From: Planctomycetota bacterium
Lineage (GTDB): Bacteria; Planctomycetota; UBA1135; JACQFD01
Length of the DNA: 64,000 nucleotides
Assembly (NCBI GenBank): GCA_016200225.1
Contig: JACQFD010000023.1
Location: 1-64,000 of the forward strand
Direction of reading: 5' to 3'
A program made the position numbers and the translations under genes. Of the stretch, positions 1 to 9,191 are shown piece by piece (the stretch's first letter is position 1; the number at the start of each line of letters is the position of its first letter). A model generated the notes under the pieces. That model did not search any database. It had not been told where the DNA came from and saw only the letters and a list, made by a program, of their open reading frames with translations.

Positions 1-105
1 GACTTGAAAACACTGCTTGGCCTGGCTCGCCGCGGTCGCGAACGCCTGCGGCGACACCCTTCGATTCTGTGGGGACTCCTCGCAAAGGCGGGACTTTCCT
101 TTTAG
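1..105 (+). CDS. possible 3' end of an upstream gene (partial)
   Basis: The first 34 codons of the window are open in frame 1 and end in TAG at 103-105. The translation is basic and leucine/arginine-rich, with no recognisable domain. The next ATG follows the TAG directly and lies in the same frame as the TldD-family gene. The stretch is either the tail of a separate upstream gene or, less likely, an N-terminal part of the TldD-family gene separated from it by an amber codon. Only the open frame is seen; the rest is inference. Confidence 0.35.
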   Translation, partial: DLKTLLGLARRGRERLRRHPSILWGLLAKAGLSF

Positions 106-1962
106 ATGGAATGTTACTATATTATGCGAGAGTCTCTAGTAGAGCAGATCGAGATTGAAAAGAAACAGCGTTCGTCCGAGCGGCCGCCTCTGCTCGCGTC
201 GCCGCTCAGCACTCCGCGAAATAACAAAGATAACAATCCCGCGACCGACAAGGAGACGGCGCTGTTGCAAGCGCTCGACGACGAGATCGCGCGACAATCG
301 GATTTGAAACTACCGGGAATCGCCGCGCCGTATTACGTCGAGTACTGCGTCACGGATCGAACGGCACATGACGTGATTGCAACACAAGGTTCGCTCATTC
401 GCTCGGAACCTACTAAAAATCGAACACTACAAACAGACGTTCGCGTCGGTTCCTATGAACTCGACAATTCGAACTTCACGGGGGCGGGCGGCGGCGGAGG
501 CTTCGCTGGATTCGGCGGCGGCCGCAGACCGGGCGGCGGCGGAGCCGGAGGCGCGGCGGCGCTTCCCGTGGAAGATGATTATACTGCAATTCGACAGGCG
601 GCATGGCTCGCAACCGACTCTGCATACAAGAATGCCGTCGAGACATTTACACAGAAAAGTTCCTATCTCGAGGGACGCGGAAAAGAACAGCGCCCGGCGG
701 ATTTTGCTAAGGCCGAGCCTGTGAAGGCCATGGGCGCGCCGACGACGCTCGAGTTCGACGCGGCACAGTGGGAAGAGCGCATGCGGCGCGTCTCCGCGCG
801 ATTCTTAAACTACAAAAATCTCGTGGATTCCGGAGCGGAAGTCCAAACCCACGCGGATAATGATACATTTTTCACGACGGAAGGGACGCGCGAACGCTTC
901 GGCGCGCGCCGCGCGACACTACTATTGCACGCGGAGCAGATCGCGGAAGACGGCCAGCGCGTTTCCGATCGCACTGTATTTGTAGCCGAGACGGCGGCCG
1001 GACTGCCTTCCGAAGAGAAACTACTAATGGCGGTCGACGAGTTGGCAGCGCGCGTTGCCAAAATCGCCGGCGGAACTCGATTGAAGGAGTACTCCGGTCC
1101 TGTACTGTTCGACGGACTCGCGGCACCTCAGGTTTTCCAGACTCTGCTCGCGCGAGGCGTCGTCGCGCAGCCCGCCGAAGTGGGCGGCGGACGTCGCCGT
1201 TTTTCGGGCGGCGAATCTTTAGATAAGTTGATGGGCAAACGAATACTCCCCGCTTCGTTTCATGTCTGGGACGATCCGCGATCGTCTAAAATTAATGATG
1301 CATATCTCACCGGCAATTATAGTTTTGACGACGACGGCATCGCGCCGCAAAAAGTAGAAATCGTGACCGGCGGAAAACTCGTCGGCATGGTTTCCTCGCG
1401 CACGCCGACCGAACTCAATCCGACCTCGAATGGACACGGCCGCGGAGGTCGAGCTTCGATCGGTTGTATGTTCGTCGAATCGTCCGGGGGTCTGGCTGAG
1501 GACGCATTGAAACAAAAACTCATTGCGACTGCGAAAGATCAGGGCCTCAAATATGCAATTCGCGTCAGTTCGCTCGGCGGCAACGCGGGCGGCGGTCGCG
1601 GAGGCGCCGGACGCTTCGGCGGCGCGGGCGGAGGCGGAGGACGCGGCGGCCGACGCGGAGGCGCGGCGGGCGGCGGCGCGCCGGCGGCGGTCGGCGGACT
1701 CCAAGACCCGCTGGTTATTACTAAAATTTTCGTGGACGACGGACATGAAGAATACGTCCGCGCGTGCGAATTCGACTCCGTTTCTGTAAATTCACTGAAA
1801 GACATCGTCGCCGCGGGCAGCACGCTAAATGTTTGGAACGGCACCGGCGGCGCCGGCACCTCCGTCATCGCCCCCGCAATCGTCCTCGAAACTGTTAACA
1901 TTTACGGAATCGAGTCCGAATCGGAAAAGAAGCCGGCGCTCCCGCCGCCTTCGTCGCGTTGA
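106..1962 (+). CDS. TldD/PmbA-family metallopeptidase-related protein
   Basis: A 618-residue protein resembling the TldD/PmbA (peptidase U62) family, whose known members are zinc-dependent proteases, in the diverged form with an extra N-terminal region. Family-like features are the N-terminal LPGIAAPYYVEY and RTLQTDVRVGSYELDN blocks, the central YSGPVLFDG block around residue 330, and the C-terminal DDPRSSKINDAYLTGNYSFD to NGHGRGG region. Two glycine-rich insertions, near residues 124-150 and 490-530, are unusual and look like low-complexity linkers. No signal peptide is visible. The first ATG (106) follows a TAG immediately; ATG 124 is an equally plausible start and neither has a clear Shine-Dalgarno site. 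The gene converges with the FG-GAP gene at 1974. The family call is fairly sure; the substrate is unknown. Confidence 0.8.
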   Translation: MECYYIMRESLVEQIEIEKKQRSSERPPLLASPLSTPRNNKDNNPATDKETALLQALDDEIARQSDLKLPGIAAPYYVEYCVTDRTAHDVIATQGSLIRSEPTKNRTLQTDVRVGSYELDNSNFTGAGGGGGFAGFGGGRRPGGGGAGGAAALPVEDDYTAIRQAAWLATDSAYKNAVETFTQKSSYLEGRGKEQRPADFAKAEPVKAMGAPTTLEFDAAQWEERMRRVSARFLNYKNLVDSGAEVQTHADNDTFFTTEGTRERFGARRATLLLHAEQIAEDGQRVSDRTVFVAETAAGLPSEEKLLMAVDELAARVAKIAGGTRLKEYSGPVLFDGLAAPQVFQTLLARGVVAQPAEVGGGRRRFSGGESLDKLMGKRILPASFHVWDDPRSSKINDAYLTGNYSFDDDGIAPQKVEIVTGGKLVGMVSSRTPTELNPTSNGHGRGGRASIGCMFVESSGGLAEDALKQKLIATAKDQGLKYAIRVSSLGGNAGGGRGGAGRFGGAGGGGGRGGRRGGAAGGGAPAAVGGLQDPLVITKIFVDDGHEEYVRACEFDSVSVNSLKDIVAAGSTLNVWNGTGGAGTSVIAPAIVLETVNIYGIESESEKKPALPPPSSR

Positions 1963-1973
1963 TAAATTAAGTT

Positions 1974-4264
1974 TTACGGTTGTATCGTGATCGCGAGTCC
2001 CGTCGAACTCGCGAGGTGGTACTGCGCGATACTACAATCGTTTCCGGAGGCCGCGTCCTCGGCCCAGACGCATTGTGCATAAAAAGTCTGGCCCGCGAGC
2101 GTCGGATTGTTAGTAATCGGCGCGTTCGCGAAGCCCGATCCGGCGGAGTCGCTGAAAACGTCGAGCGTTAATATTTGCGTAGCGGCTTGGAAATCGACGT
2201 GGATTTTTAATAATAATCCGAACGGATCGGAGCCGGCGAGGTCCTGGCTGTCGGTGACGATTCCAGCTCCCAACGAATGCCGCGGCGCGTTCGCGCAGGT
2301 GAGCGCGAACGCGGGAGTATTTACTTTGGAATTGTATTCGCTCCCATGCCGAGAATTCCCGCGCAGCCGGGCGTCCCCGAACCGTAAAGTGCCGCGCCGG
2401 CCGGAGTATTCATAATATTTAATAGCGTCGAGACGCTGTTTGCAAAGTTCAGCGTCATGACGTCGGTCTTGCCGTCGCCGTTCACGTCGGCGGTCAGCAG
2501 GGCGCGGAAATTCGCGCCGACGACATAATTCGACGGAGTTGTAAATGTTCCAAATGCGTGGCTCAGCACGACCGCGATCTGATTGGAATAGTAAAGAGCG
2601 GAGGCGATATCCGGATTGCCATCCTGATTCAAGTCGCCCGCGGCGATCGACTGCGGACCGGGTCCGAGAACCATGGCGGTTGTCGCGCCGAATCCGCCCG
2701 TGCCGTTGCCGAACAGAACCGTACAATTCCCATTGTTAAAATTAACGACGGCGGCGTCGGCGTTTCCGTCGCTGTTCCAATCCTCGATCGCCGAACGCAG
2801 CGGCATCGCGCCGATTGAATAATTTAACGATGGACCGAACGCGCCGCCGCCGATTCCAAGATAGCGCGCGAGCGATCCCGCCGCCACCGAGGACGCGCCG
2901 CGCAAAACGACGATCATGTCGATCGTGCCGTCGGCATTCAAATCGCCCAATGTTAACGAAACGGGGCCTGTTCCGACGCTCATATTCGCCGCTGGGGCGA
3001 ACGATCCCGCGCCGTTGCCGAAAAGAATGGATATATTATTTGAAGCGGCATTCGCCGTCGCGACATCGGGTTTACCGTCGCCGTTCGTGTCCGCGACCGC
3101 GATCGAATCCGGCCCGCTTCCGACCGGCGACGTCGAAGCTAACAAAAACCCGCCCGCCCCGTCGCCAAGATGCACCGAGGCGTCGTTCGTTATATTTGTA
3201 GTTATCAGATCGGGGCGCCCGTCGCCGTTCATATCCGCAAGCGCCCCCGCGGTTGCCGCATTCGCGACGGGCTTCAGCAACGCCGTCGGAAAACCGCCCG
3301 CCCCGTCGCCGCGCAGAATCGAAACGTCGCCCGAATTGTAATTTGCACTCGCGACGTCGGGTTTCGAATCATTATTAAGATCCGCGACGAGCAGGGCATC
3401 GGGGCCGTCGCCGACGAAATAGTTCGATGCGGCACCGAATCCGCCCGATCCGTTGTTGAGCATGACCGCGACCGCGTAGGCGGACATGGCCGCGACGACA
3501 ATATCTACTTTTCCGTCGTTGTTAAGATCCGCAAATACCATAAAACGGGGTCCGCCGGACACCGGCAGCGACACCGCCGCGCCAAAATTGCCGCCGCCCG
3601 CGCCGGGCAGCAGCGACACATCGTCCGAAAAGTAATTTGCCGTCGCGATATCAACAATTCCGTCGGCGTTGGCGTCGCCGAACGCGATTCCGAGCGGTCC
3701 GACGCCGACCGCGAAACTCTGCGCGGCGCCAAACGCGCCGCCCGCGCCGGCGATTCGCACCGACGCGCCGGACGAAGCGTAGTCCGCGATTCCCAGGTCG
3801 AGCTTTCCGTCATTATTTATATCGGATATAGCTATAAATGCCGCGCTCGGGTCTACCGCATAGAGAATGGCGGGCGCGAAGGATCCGTTTCCAAAACCTA
3901 ATAAAATGGATACTCCATTTGCGCCGAAACTCGCAACGGCGAGATCGGCCGCGCCGTCGCCGTTAAAGTCGGCCGACACGAGAGCCCGCGAACCGCCCGT
4001 GATGGCCGCCGTCGTTAATAATACATACACGCCGCCGCCGTTGCCGGCGAATATGCTAACATTATTCGAAGATGCATTCGCGACCAGCAGATCGGCCTTC
4101 GAATCGCCGTTGACATCCCCCATCGCGATCGACGTAGGCGAGGCGCCCGACGGCAGCGTTTCTCCGTTGTAAATCTGCGCTTCGGCGGCGCTTGCTAATA
4201 AAACAAATCCGAGAAGCGCGCATCGCAGAGTGCCGGGGGTCGAGTCCATGCGTCCATGATTCAT
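1974..4264 (-). CDS. secreted FG-GAP/VCBS-repeat protein, frameshifted near the C terminus
   Basis: A secreted protein made of FG-GAP/VCBS repeats with Ca-binding-like DxNxDGxxD loops (for example GDVNGDSKADL, ADFNGDGAADL), a fold predicted to form a beta-propeller, then the YGSGTPGCAG C-terminal module. I start it at ATG 4264 (MNHGRM), which gives a signal peptide ending SAAEA; ATG 4249 is an alternative. A longer upstream frame would overlap the DUF1905 gene on the other strand. The main frame stops at TAA 2321-2323 after GANTIPK, while the rest of the module (KVNTPAF to AITIQP) is in another frame down to 1974. A single missing base near 2325-2330 explains this: the span is 2291 bases, one short of 764 codons. 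It may be a real mutation or an assembly error. Confidence 0.8.
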
Positions 4265-4388
4265 GAAACGCGCGAATCCAGCCACGCCAAATCCCGCCGA
4301 ATTCCGCGCCGCGAAGCCGACGCGCTCGGGGGCGAAATGCGCGCCCGGATTGCGGGAACGCGGGCGGTGTGATATCAAATAAAACTCG

Positions 4389-4679
4389 ATGAAAGCGACA
4401 AAGACACAGTTCACCGGAACGATTCTCTCGGGCCACAAGGAGGCTGCCGTCGAAGTGCCGTTCGACCCGGCGAAAAAGTGGAACATCGCGACGGAATCGA
4501 TACGTCCCGGCCGCCGCGGTTATCGCGTACACGGAGTTTTCGCCGGCGCGCCTTTTCAGAGTTTTATTGTAGCGCGATCCAAACGATTTTGGGTGCTGGT
4601 CGAGGAGAAATATCTAAAGATTTCGCGCGTGTCGGTCGGCGACACTGTCACGATTGCTATCGAACCGGATATCAATTAA
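4389..4679 (+). CDS. DUF1905-family small protein
   Basis: A 96-residue cytoplasmic protein resembling the DUF1905 family (small beta-barrel proteins of unknown function). The family-like features are the opening FTGTI, the central EVPFDP, the VHGVFAGAPFQSFIV strand region, and the ending VGDTVTIAIEPD. The ATG at 4389 lies 124 bases from the divergent FG-GAP start at 4264, so this gap probably holds both promoters. No strong Shine-Dalgarno site is visible. Convergent with the lipoprotein gene at 4710. The biochemical role is unknown. Confidence 0.7.
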   Translation: MKATKTQFTGTILSGHKEAAVEVPFDPAKKWNIATESIRPGRRGYRVHGVFAGAPFQSFIVARSKRFWVLVEEKYLKISRVSVGDTVTIAIEPDIN

Positions 4680-4709
4680 CGGCGCGTCCGCGTCGAATAT
4701 CTCGAATAT

Positions 4710-5117
4710 TTACAATTTCGCCAGCCGGTCCTGGATGCGATGCAATATATATCGCGCGGTCTCGAGTTTCGGGAACGCGAACTTCCGCGCGGTGACGCGA
4801 AGGTAGCTGCGATTCGTGTCGGCGGTGTTGACGACGATCGTGATGTGGCAATCGTCATATTTTCCCTCGACTGTCCGGATGTCGGGCTTGATCGCAACCG
4901 ATTCCGTCGAAACGGACTTGAGTTCCTCCTTCGCGTTCTCGAAAACCACGTCCGGCGCAAGTTTGATCTCGGATTCAATTGTATCTTCCGAAATAACCGT
5001 TTCGTGTATAACAATTCCAGCCGCCACGCCGACCGCGACCGCCGCAACGACGCAGGAGTTTACAAGTACCGCCAGCATCGTCGCGGGTAAAATTACCAAT
5101 CTCGATCCCTTGTACAT
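4710..5117 (-). CDS. DUF3568-like lipoprotein
   Basis: A 135-residue protein with a hydrophobic N terminus, a lipobox-like VNSC around residue 22 and a following hydrophobic alanine/valine stretch, so probably an envelope lipoprotein. The rest (FENAKEELKSVS, then alternating beta segments, then the helix ETARYILHRIQDRLAKL) resembles DUF3568, small lipoproteins of unknown function. The ATG at 5117 is the only sensible start. A dispersed palindromic repeat lies about 50 bases upstream. Confidence 0.65.
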   Translation of the reverse strand: MYKGSRLVILPATMLAVLVNSCVVAAVAVGVAAGIVIHETVISEDTIESEIKLAPDVVFENAKEELKSVSTESVAIKPDIRTVEGKYDDCHITIVVNTADTNRSYLRVTARKFAFPKLETARYILHRIQDRLAKL

Positions 5118-5166
5118 CGAAGCACCTTTGGGCTAAAGAAATGAGGTTGAAGTATCGGGCGTTCAG

Positions 5167-5237
5167 TAGAAGTCGTATCATAAGTCTCTCGAGCACGCGC
5201 TCGCCATTCAAGATACTTATGAAACCACGTCTGGTTA
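5167..5237. repeat. dispersed palindromic repeat, full copy 1
   Basis: Left arm AGAAGTCGTATCATAAGTCT and, about 30 bases on, a right arm whose reverse complement begins AGACGTGGTTTCATAAGTAT. The arms fold into a long hairpin with mismatches and a GC-rich loop (GCACGCGCTCGCC). This is one member of the family also found at 28544, 54345, 59735 and 63095. Here it lies upstream of the DUF3568-like gene. Confidence 0.85.
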
Positions 5238-5899
5238 GTAATGACACGTAGCAACAACGGGGAATGGTTGATATTCCCCAAAACATTCACAACTACGACA
5301 GTACGGTGACGATACAAGTGCCGAAATTTCTCCATCGCGCCGCGACGTTCCCCCTGCTCGGGAGGTATGATCGAATTCGAACGCTAAACGTGTGCAATTG
5401 TGTCATCGAGGGAATCGCGGGGCGCAAGTTCACCGCAACTTCGCAGTGGATGGGGTCCCGCGGACCGGACCGAAGGCGGCGCAAGATTTGCAAGATTCCG
5501 CGATGCGCGCGGCCGATGAGCGGTAGCCGGAATAGTGCGTTTCCTGGCGAACCGTGAGTTGTAGCCTGCACGCGACCCGCGTGTGTGCTGAATGGTCCTG
5601 GCATTAGTAGCGGATGCTCTAACGGATCATTGAATTAGGGTCGCGTGTATAGACTACACAGCCGCGCGCTCTTTTTTTCACGCCAAATTTAGTCGGGAAA
5701 CTCATGATCGGGACGATCGCCGCAGACGATTCCCCGCGCCTTTCATCGGAGTATTGGCTGCCTTCAGAATTATCAATAAAACGCGAGAGGCGCTCCGCGG
5801 TTACTTCAAATCATAAGCATTGGCGTCGGTCGAATCTGAAAAGTCCCACCGCCGGATCCTCTTGCGGGGCCGAGGCGATACCCAATCGTAGTTATCCAA
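5238..5899. other. gene-poor intergenic stretch
   Basis: About 660 bases with no convincing gene; the short open frames have no recognisable content. A small hairpin (GTGTA-TAGAC-TACAC, 5646-5660) is followed shortly by seven T residues, which could be a terminator. The promoter of the gene at 5900 should lie in the last part, but I cannot pick out -35/-10 boxes with confidence. Confidence 0.4.
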
Positions 5900-7696
5900 A
5901 TGGATCTGAAAGTGTTTTTGTCGCCGGCCATTCGGGCCGGCCGAAGCTTCGTTAACTTTACAATGTTCTCCACCGTCGCATTCGCGGGCGCCGGCCATGC
6001 AAGCGTCGTCGCGAACGCCGCAAATCTCCCGACGAACGCCGCAAATACGTACAAACCGGCGAGCGGCATCACGTTTCAATGGATCGTTAATGGTTCGCCC
6101 GTCAACGCCCCCGCTTTTGTAAATATTCCGGGGCCGTCGAACAGCGCGGCGCAGAATACGATGTCGCGCCTGCAACTCACGCATGAGCTCGCGCTGGTCG
6201 TGTATCGCCGGGCGCTGCCGAACATGGCGGTCTCGCTGGTCGAGATCGGAGTCTGGAACGATCCCTTGATATGTACAAATCAACCGGGAGCCGGCGCGAC
6301 GATTCCGTCGCAGACGCTTCCGAATCTTGATATTACAATTTCGGGCGGGTCGATGTATCCGCTCTTTCCGAAACTCACGTCGTGGCATCCCGTCGGGAAT
6401 CCGCAGCACTTTCATCTACAATTAACAGATCCGACCTGGGCAAAAATCGCCGACGGCGCGGGATACGTGTGGCCCTTCCTCGCGACGACGTCCGCCGCAA
6501 ATCCACAATTCAGCGATATCGTTCCGCTGTTTCCACCGAATCCCGGGAGCATCTGGAGCGACGTGGATCCGCTGTATCCGTCGCATACAAAACAACAACT
6601 CGACGAATTGGACACCGGCGGAACCTATTTTCCCGCATCGGGAAATCCGTGGGACGTGATGGGACCGGATGTTCAATATACACCGACGACCGGTTATCAG
6701 CCGGATTGGTACTGGTGCCACCTCGGCGCCTACTACGCGCGAAATGATATATCAGATATCCAGTACGTCATGCCGACAGTGTATCGACAGGCGGCCCGGC
6801 CGTGTCATTATTATGGTTTCAAGGACACCGGCGCGCAGTTATTCAACATGTCGAGGCCGGCGATCTGGGGCACGGACTTTCTCGGCCGCGTTCCGACGAA
6901 GCAGAATGATTTATATATTGCGCCGGTCGCCGACACGCACGGCTGGTGGGCCTACGATCATCAGCATGCGTCCACGCGGCGGATCTCGGAGTTCGCGCTC
7001 GCGACGGGGTCGCCATACGCGTGGAGCATGATGTTACATTACGGGCAACTCGCAAAATCCATGATGCGAACGGTCGATCCACAGCCGTTCGGTCCCGGAT
7101 TCGCCAACACTCCGCGCGGCTACCTCGGCTGGCTCGAAATCGCGTATCGATGCGCGCGGCAGGACGCTACTTATGACATGAGTGTTTGTATCCGTTCGAT
7201 GGAGGATTTTCTCGATCTGGGACATATACAAATATTCGGGTTGCCGTGGGGCATGCCCCAAGTCATGTGGGCGCAGATTAGCGATAAATGGATTCCGGGA
7301 CACTACGCCGCGGCGTCGTTCGAGGACCTGCGCGCCGTGCCGATCCTGTTGCGGGCCGGTTATGATTATAATCGTCCGAAGTTAATGGCTGGCGCGATCG
7401 AGAAGTGCCAATGGTATACTACAATTGGATACACGAAGGGCACGGAGGGGCTGGGCGTCGGGATCAAACGTCTCGTCGATCCGCTCAATCCAAGCATTTT
7501 CGTCGACGCCGATTTATCTGGATACAACCGCGTGAGCGCGCTCGGACTCAGGCTCGCGAATCAATTTTTGCAATGTTATCCGATCCCCGGATTCGACGCG
7601 CATTTGTACTTAACGGTTTCGGACGCGATCGTCGCGGATGCGAAAGTGCAACCGGACTGGTCGGGCGATTTGTCCGCGTGGATGATGTGGCGGTAG
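5900..7696 (+). CDS. secreted protein of unknown function, probable alpha/alpha-barrel
   Basis: A 598-residue protein I do not recognise. The N terminus is a signal peptide (hydrophobic run to about residue 34, VAFAGAGHA). The body is rich in Trp, Tyr and His and in helix-like segments such as RRISEFALATGSPYAWSMM, RGYLGWLEIAYRCAR and GLRLANQFLQCY, suggesting an alpha/alpha toroid like those of some polysaccharide-degrading enzymes; this is inference only. There is no FG-GAP repeat and no YGTG module, unlike many neighbours. It ends at TAG 7694. The frame stays open beyond the TAG for 77 codons, but that stretch overlaps the next gene's start and looks random. Start ATG 5900 is the best supported one. 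Confidence 0.65.
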   Translation: MDLKVFLSPAIRAGRSFVNFTMFSTVAFAGAGHASVVANAANLPTNAANTYKPASGITFQWIVNGSPVNAPAFVNIPGPSNSAAQNTMSRLQLTHELALVVYRRALPNMAVSLVEIGVWNDPLICTNQPGAGATIPSQTLPNLDITISGGSMYPLFPKLTSWHPVGNPQHFHLQLTDPTWAKIADGAGYVWPFLATTSAANPQFSDIVPLFPPNPGSIWSDVDPLYPSHTKQQLDELDTGGTYFPASGNPWDVMGPDVQYTPTTGYQPDWYWCHLGAYYARNDISDIQYVMPTVYRQAARPCHYYGFKDTGAQLFNMSRPAIWGTDFLGRVPTKQNDLYIAPVADTHGWWAYDHQHASTRRISEFALATGSPYAWSMMLHYGQLAKSMMRTVDPQPFGPGFANTPRGYLGWLEIAYRCARQDATYDMSVCIRSMEDFLDLGHIQIFGLPWGMPQVMWAQISDKWIPGHYAAASFEDLRAVPILLRAGYDYNRPKLMAGAIEKCQWYTTIGYTKGTEGLGVGIKRLVDPLNPSIFVDADLSGYNRVSALGLRLANQFLQCYPIPGFDAHLYLTVSDAIVADAKVQPDWSGDLSAWMMWR

Positions 7697-7856
7697 TACT
7701 CCGGCAGACTCAGCGACTTCGGTTTGGCGGCTCTCGCGGGCGCATATGCGCAACCGCGGGAGCCGTCTTTTATTAAACTGTTCGTGTTGCAAGAATCGCG
7801 GCATGTGCCCGATGCCGCCCGATCGATTTTTTATCAATTCGTCGTCCGCGTACAGA

Positions 7857-9182
7857 ATGGCGTGCGCGGCAATATTTATTGCAACCGCGATCCGCGGCGG
7901 CGACGCCGTGGAATTCAAAGAGTATAATTTAACATTAACGCTGCCGCCGATCGAGAATGCGACGACACAAATAAATCCGACCGAGGATTGCCGGCAGGTC
8001 TGGGAAGGGAGCATGGGCGGCTCGCGGATCAAAATTACATTTCTCGCGTTTCCGATGTCGAAATTTCACTTGATCAATCCCGACGACGCGCTCACGTTCG
8101 TCGTCGACAATCAAGTGAAGCTCGATCCCGCGCTGAAATTGTTAAAACGCGAAACGGTGATCGGGCCTTATGGTAGTGTTGCGCACGCTGGATTTTTGCA
8201 TGCAACGATGAAGCGCAACGCGCCGTCGGGAATCGTGGACTCCGGTTACATGGCGCTCTGCGGCGCCGCGATCAATGATGCTTATGCCGTCGAAGTGTTC
8301 AGCACGCCGCCCGCGGACGCCGGGACGTCGGCGACCATCGCGAATTTTCTCAAGAAAGGAATTGTATATAATGGCAAAGTGTACGACTTGAAATGGACGG
8401 ATCAGGAGGCGCTCGATCGCTGGAAACGCGACGTGCCTCCCGAAGTGAAGGGCGCGCCGGAGATCCGGCGGACGAAACATTATATTATATTCACGAATTC
8501 GTCGAGCGGCGAACTTTTCGCGAAAAAGATGGAGGAATGTTATGATACAATTCAGAAAATCTATCCGTTTCCGGAGACGCCGCCGCGGCGGCTGATGCCC
8601 GTATTTTTGTTTCGAACGTCCGATCAGTACAATTTATATTATTCGAAGATCGCGGGCGTCAGCGTCGAAGCCGCGTCAAAATCGAAAGGACACGCGTGGC
8701 GGGATTATTATGCAACGTCCTACGACGCTCCGAACGACCCCGTTCACATTCACGAGGCGACGCATCAGATTTTCATGAACCGCTTGTGGCTCTCCGGCGG
8801 CGGCAGTTGGTTTCAGGAAGGCGTCGCGGAATTCGTCACGACAAAACATAACGATCGCAACGACGCGTCGCGAATGGTAAAGAAACACCAGAGCCCGCCG
8901 CTGCCGGAATTTGTTAAGATTCAGAGTTTACTTTATTCGCCATCCGACGCGAAGCGCGAGGGCGACACGGGCGCGGCGCGTTACAAGGAGGCGGCGCTGT
9001 TGATCGAATTCTTTCACGAAGCTCCCGCGTTGAAAGCCAAGTTTCCGCAATTCCTCGCGGCGATCGGCAAACTGCTCCCGAACGACGCCGACGCGATCGA
9101 CGCCGCGTTCAAGACTCTTTACAATACTTCGATCGCGGAAATGGACGCCGCGTATTTGAAGTATTGCGAATCCAGAAATTGA
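7857..9182 (+). CDS. secreted gluzincin-type metallopeptidase-like protein (DUF1570-like)
   Basis: A protein of about 441 residues with a short signal peptide (MACAAIFIATAIRGGDA). Its C-terminal half carries HEATH followed about 20 residues later by WFQEGVAEF: the HExxH...E signature of gluzincin zinc peptidases, as in DUF1570-like proteins. The N-terminal half (about 30-200) is a beta-rich region without a known name. I choose ATG 7857 over the longer frame from 7746 because it places a signal peptide at the N terminus and the longer form has no sensible one. Same strand as the gene at 5900, 160 bases apart; co-transcription is possible. Its target is probably extracytoplasmic and is unknown. 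Confidence 0.75.
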   Translation: MACAAIFIATAIRGGDAVEFKEYNLTLTLPPIENATTQINPTEDCRQVWEGSMGGSRIKITFLAFPMSKFHLINPDDALTFVVDNQVKLDPALKLLKRETVIGPYGSVAHAGFLHATMKRNAPSGIVDSGYMALCGAAINDAYAVEVFSTPPADAGTSATIANFLKKGIVYNGKVYDLKWTDQEALDRWKRDVPPEVKGAPEIRRTKHYIIFTNSSSGELFAKKMEECYDTIQKIYPFPETPPRRLMPVFLFRTSDQYNLYYSKIAGVSVEAASKSKGHAWRDYYATSYDAPNDPVHIHEATHQIFMNRLWLSGGGSWFQEGVAEFVTTKHNDRNDASRMVKKHQSPPLPEFVKIQSLLYSPSDAKREGDTGAARYKEAALLIEFFHEAPALKAKFPQFLAAIGKLLPNDADAIDAAFKTLYNTSIAEMDAAYLKYCESRN

Positions 9183-9191
9183 TGTATCTCG

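Noticed and set aside
4265..4486. N-terminal extension of the FG-GAP gene at 1974
   Set aside because: It would overlap the DUF1905 gene on the other strand; the signal peptide starts at 4264.
5264..5604. Overlapping open frames in the gap before 5900
   Set aside because: No family content, arginine-rich shadow-type composition, no start signals.
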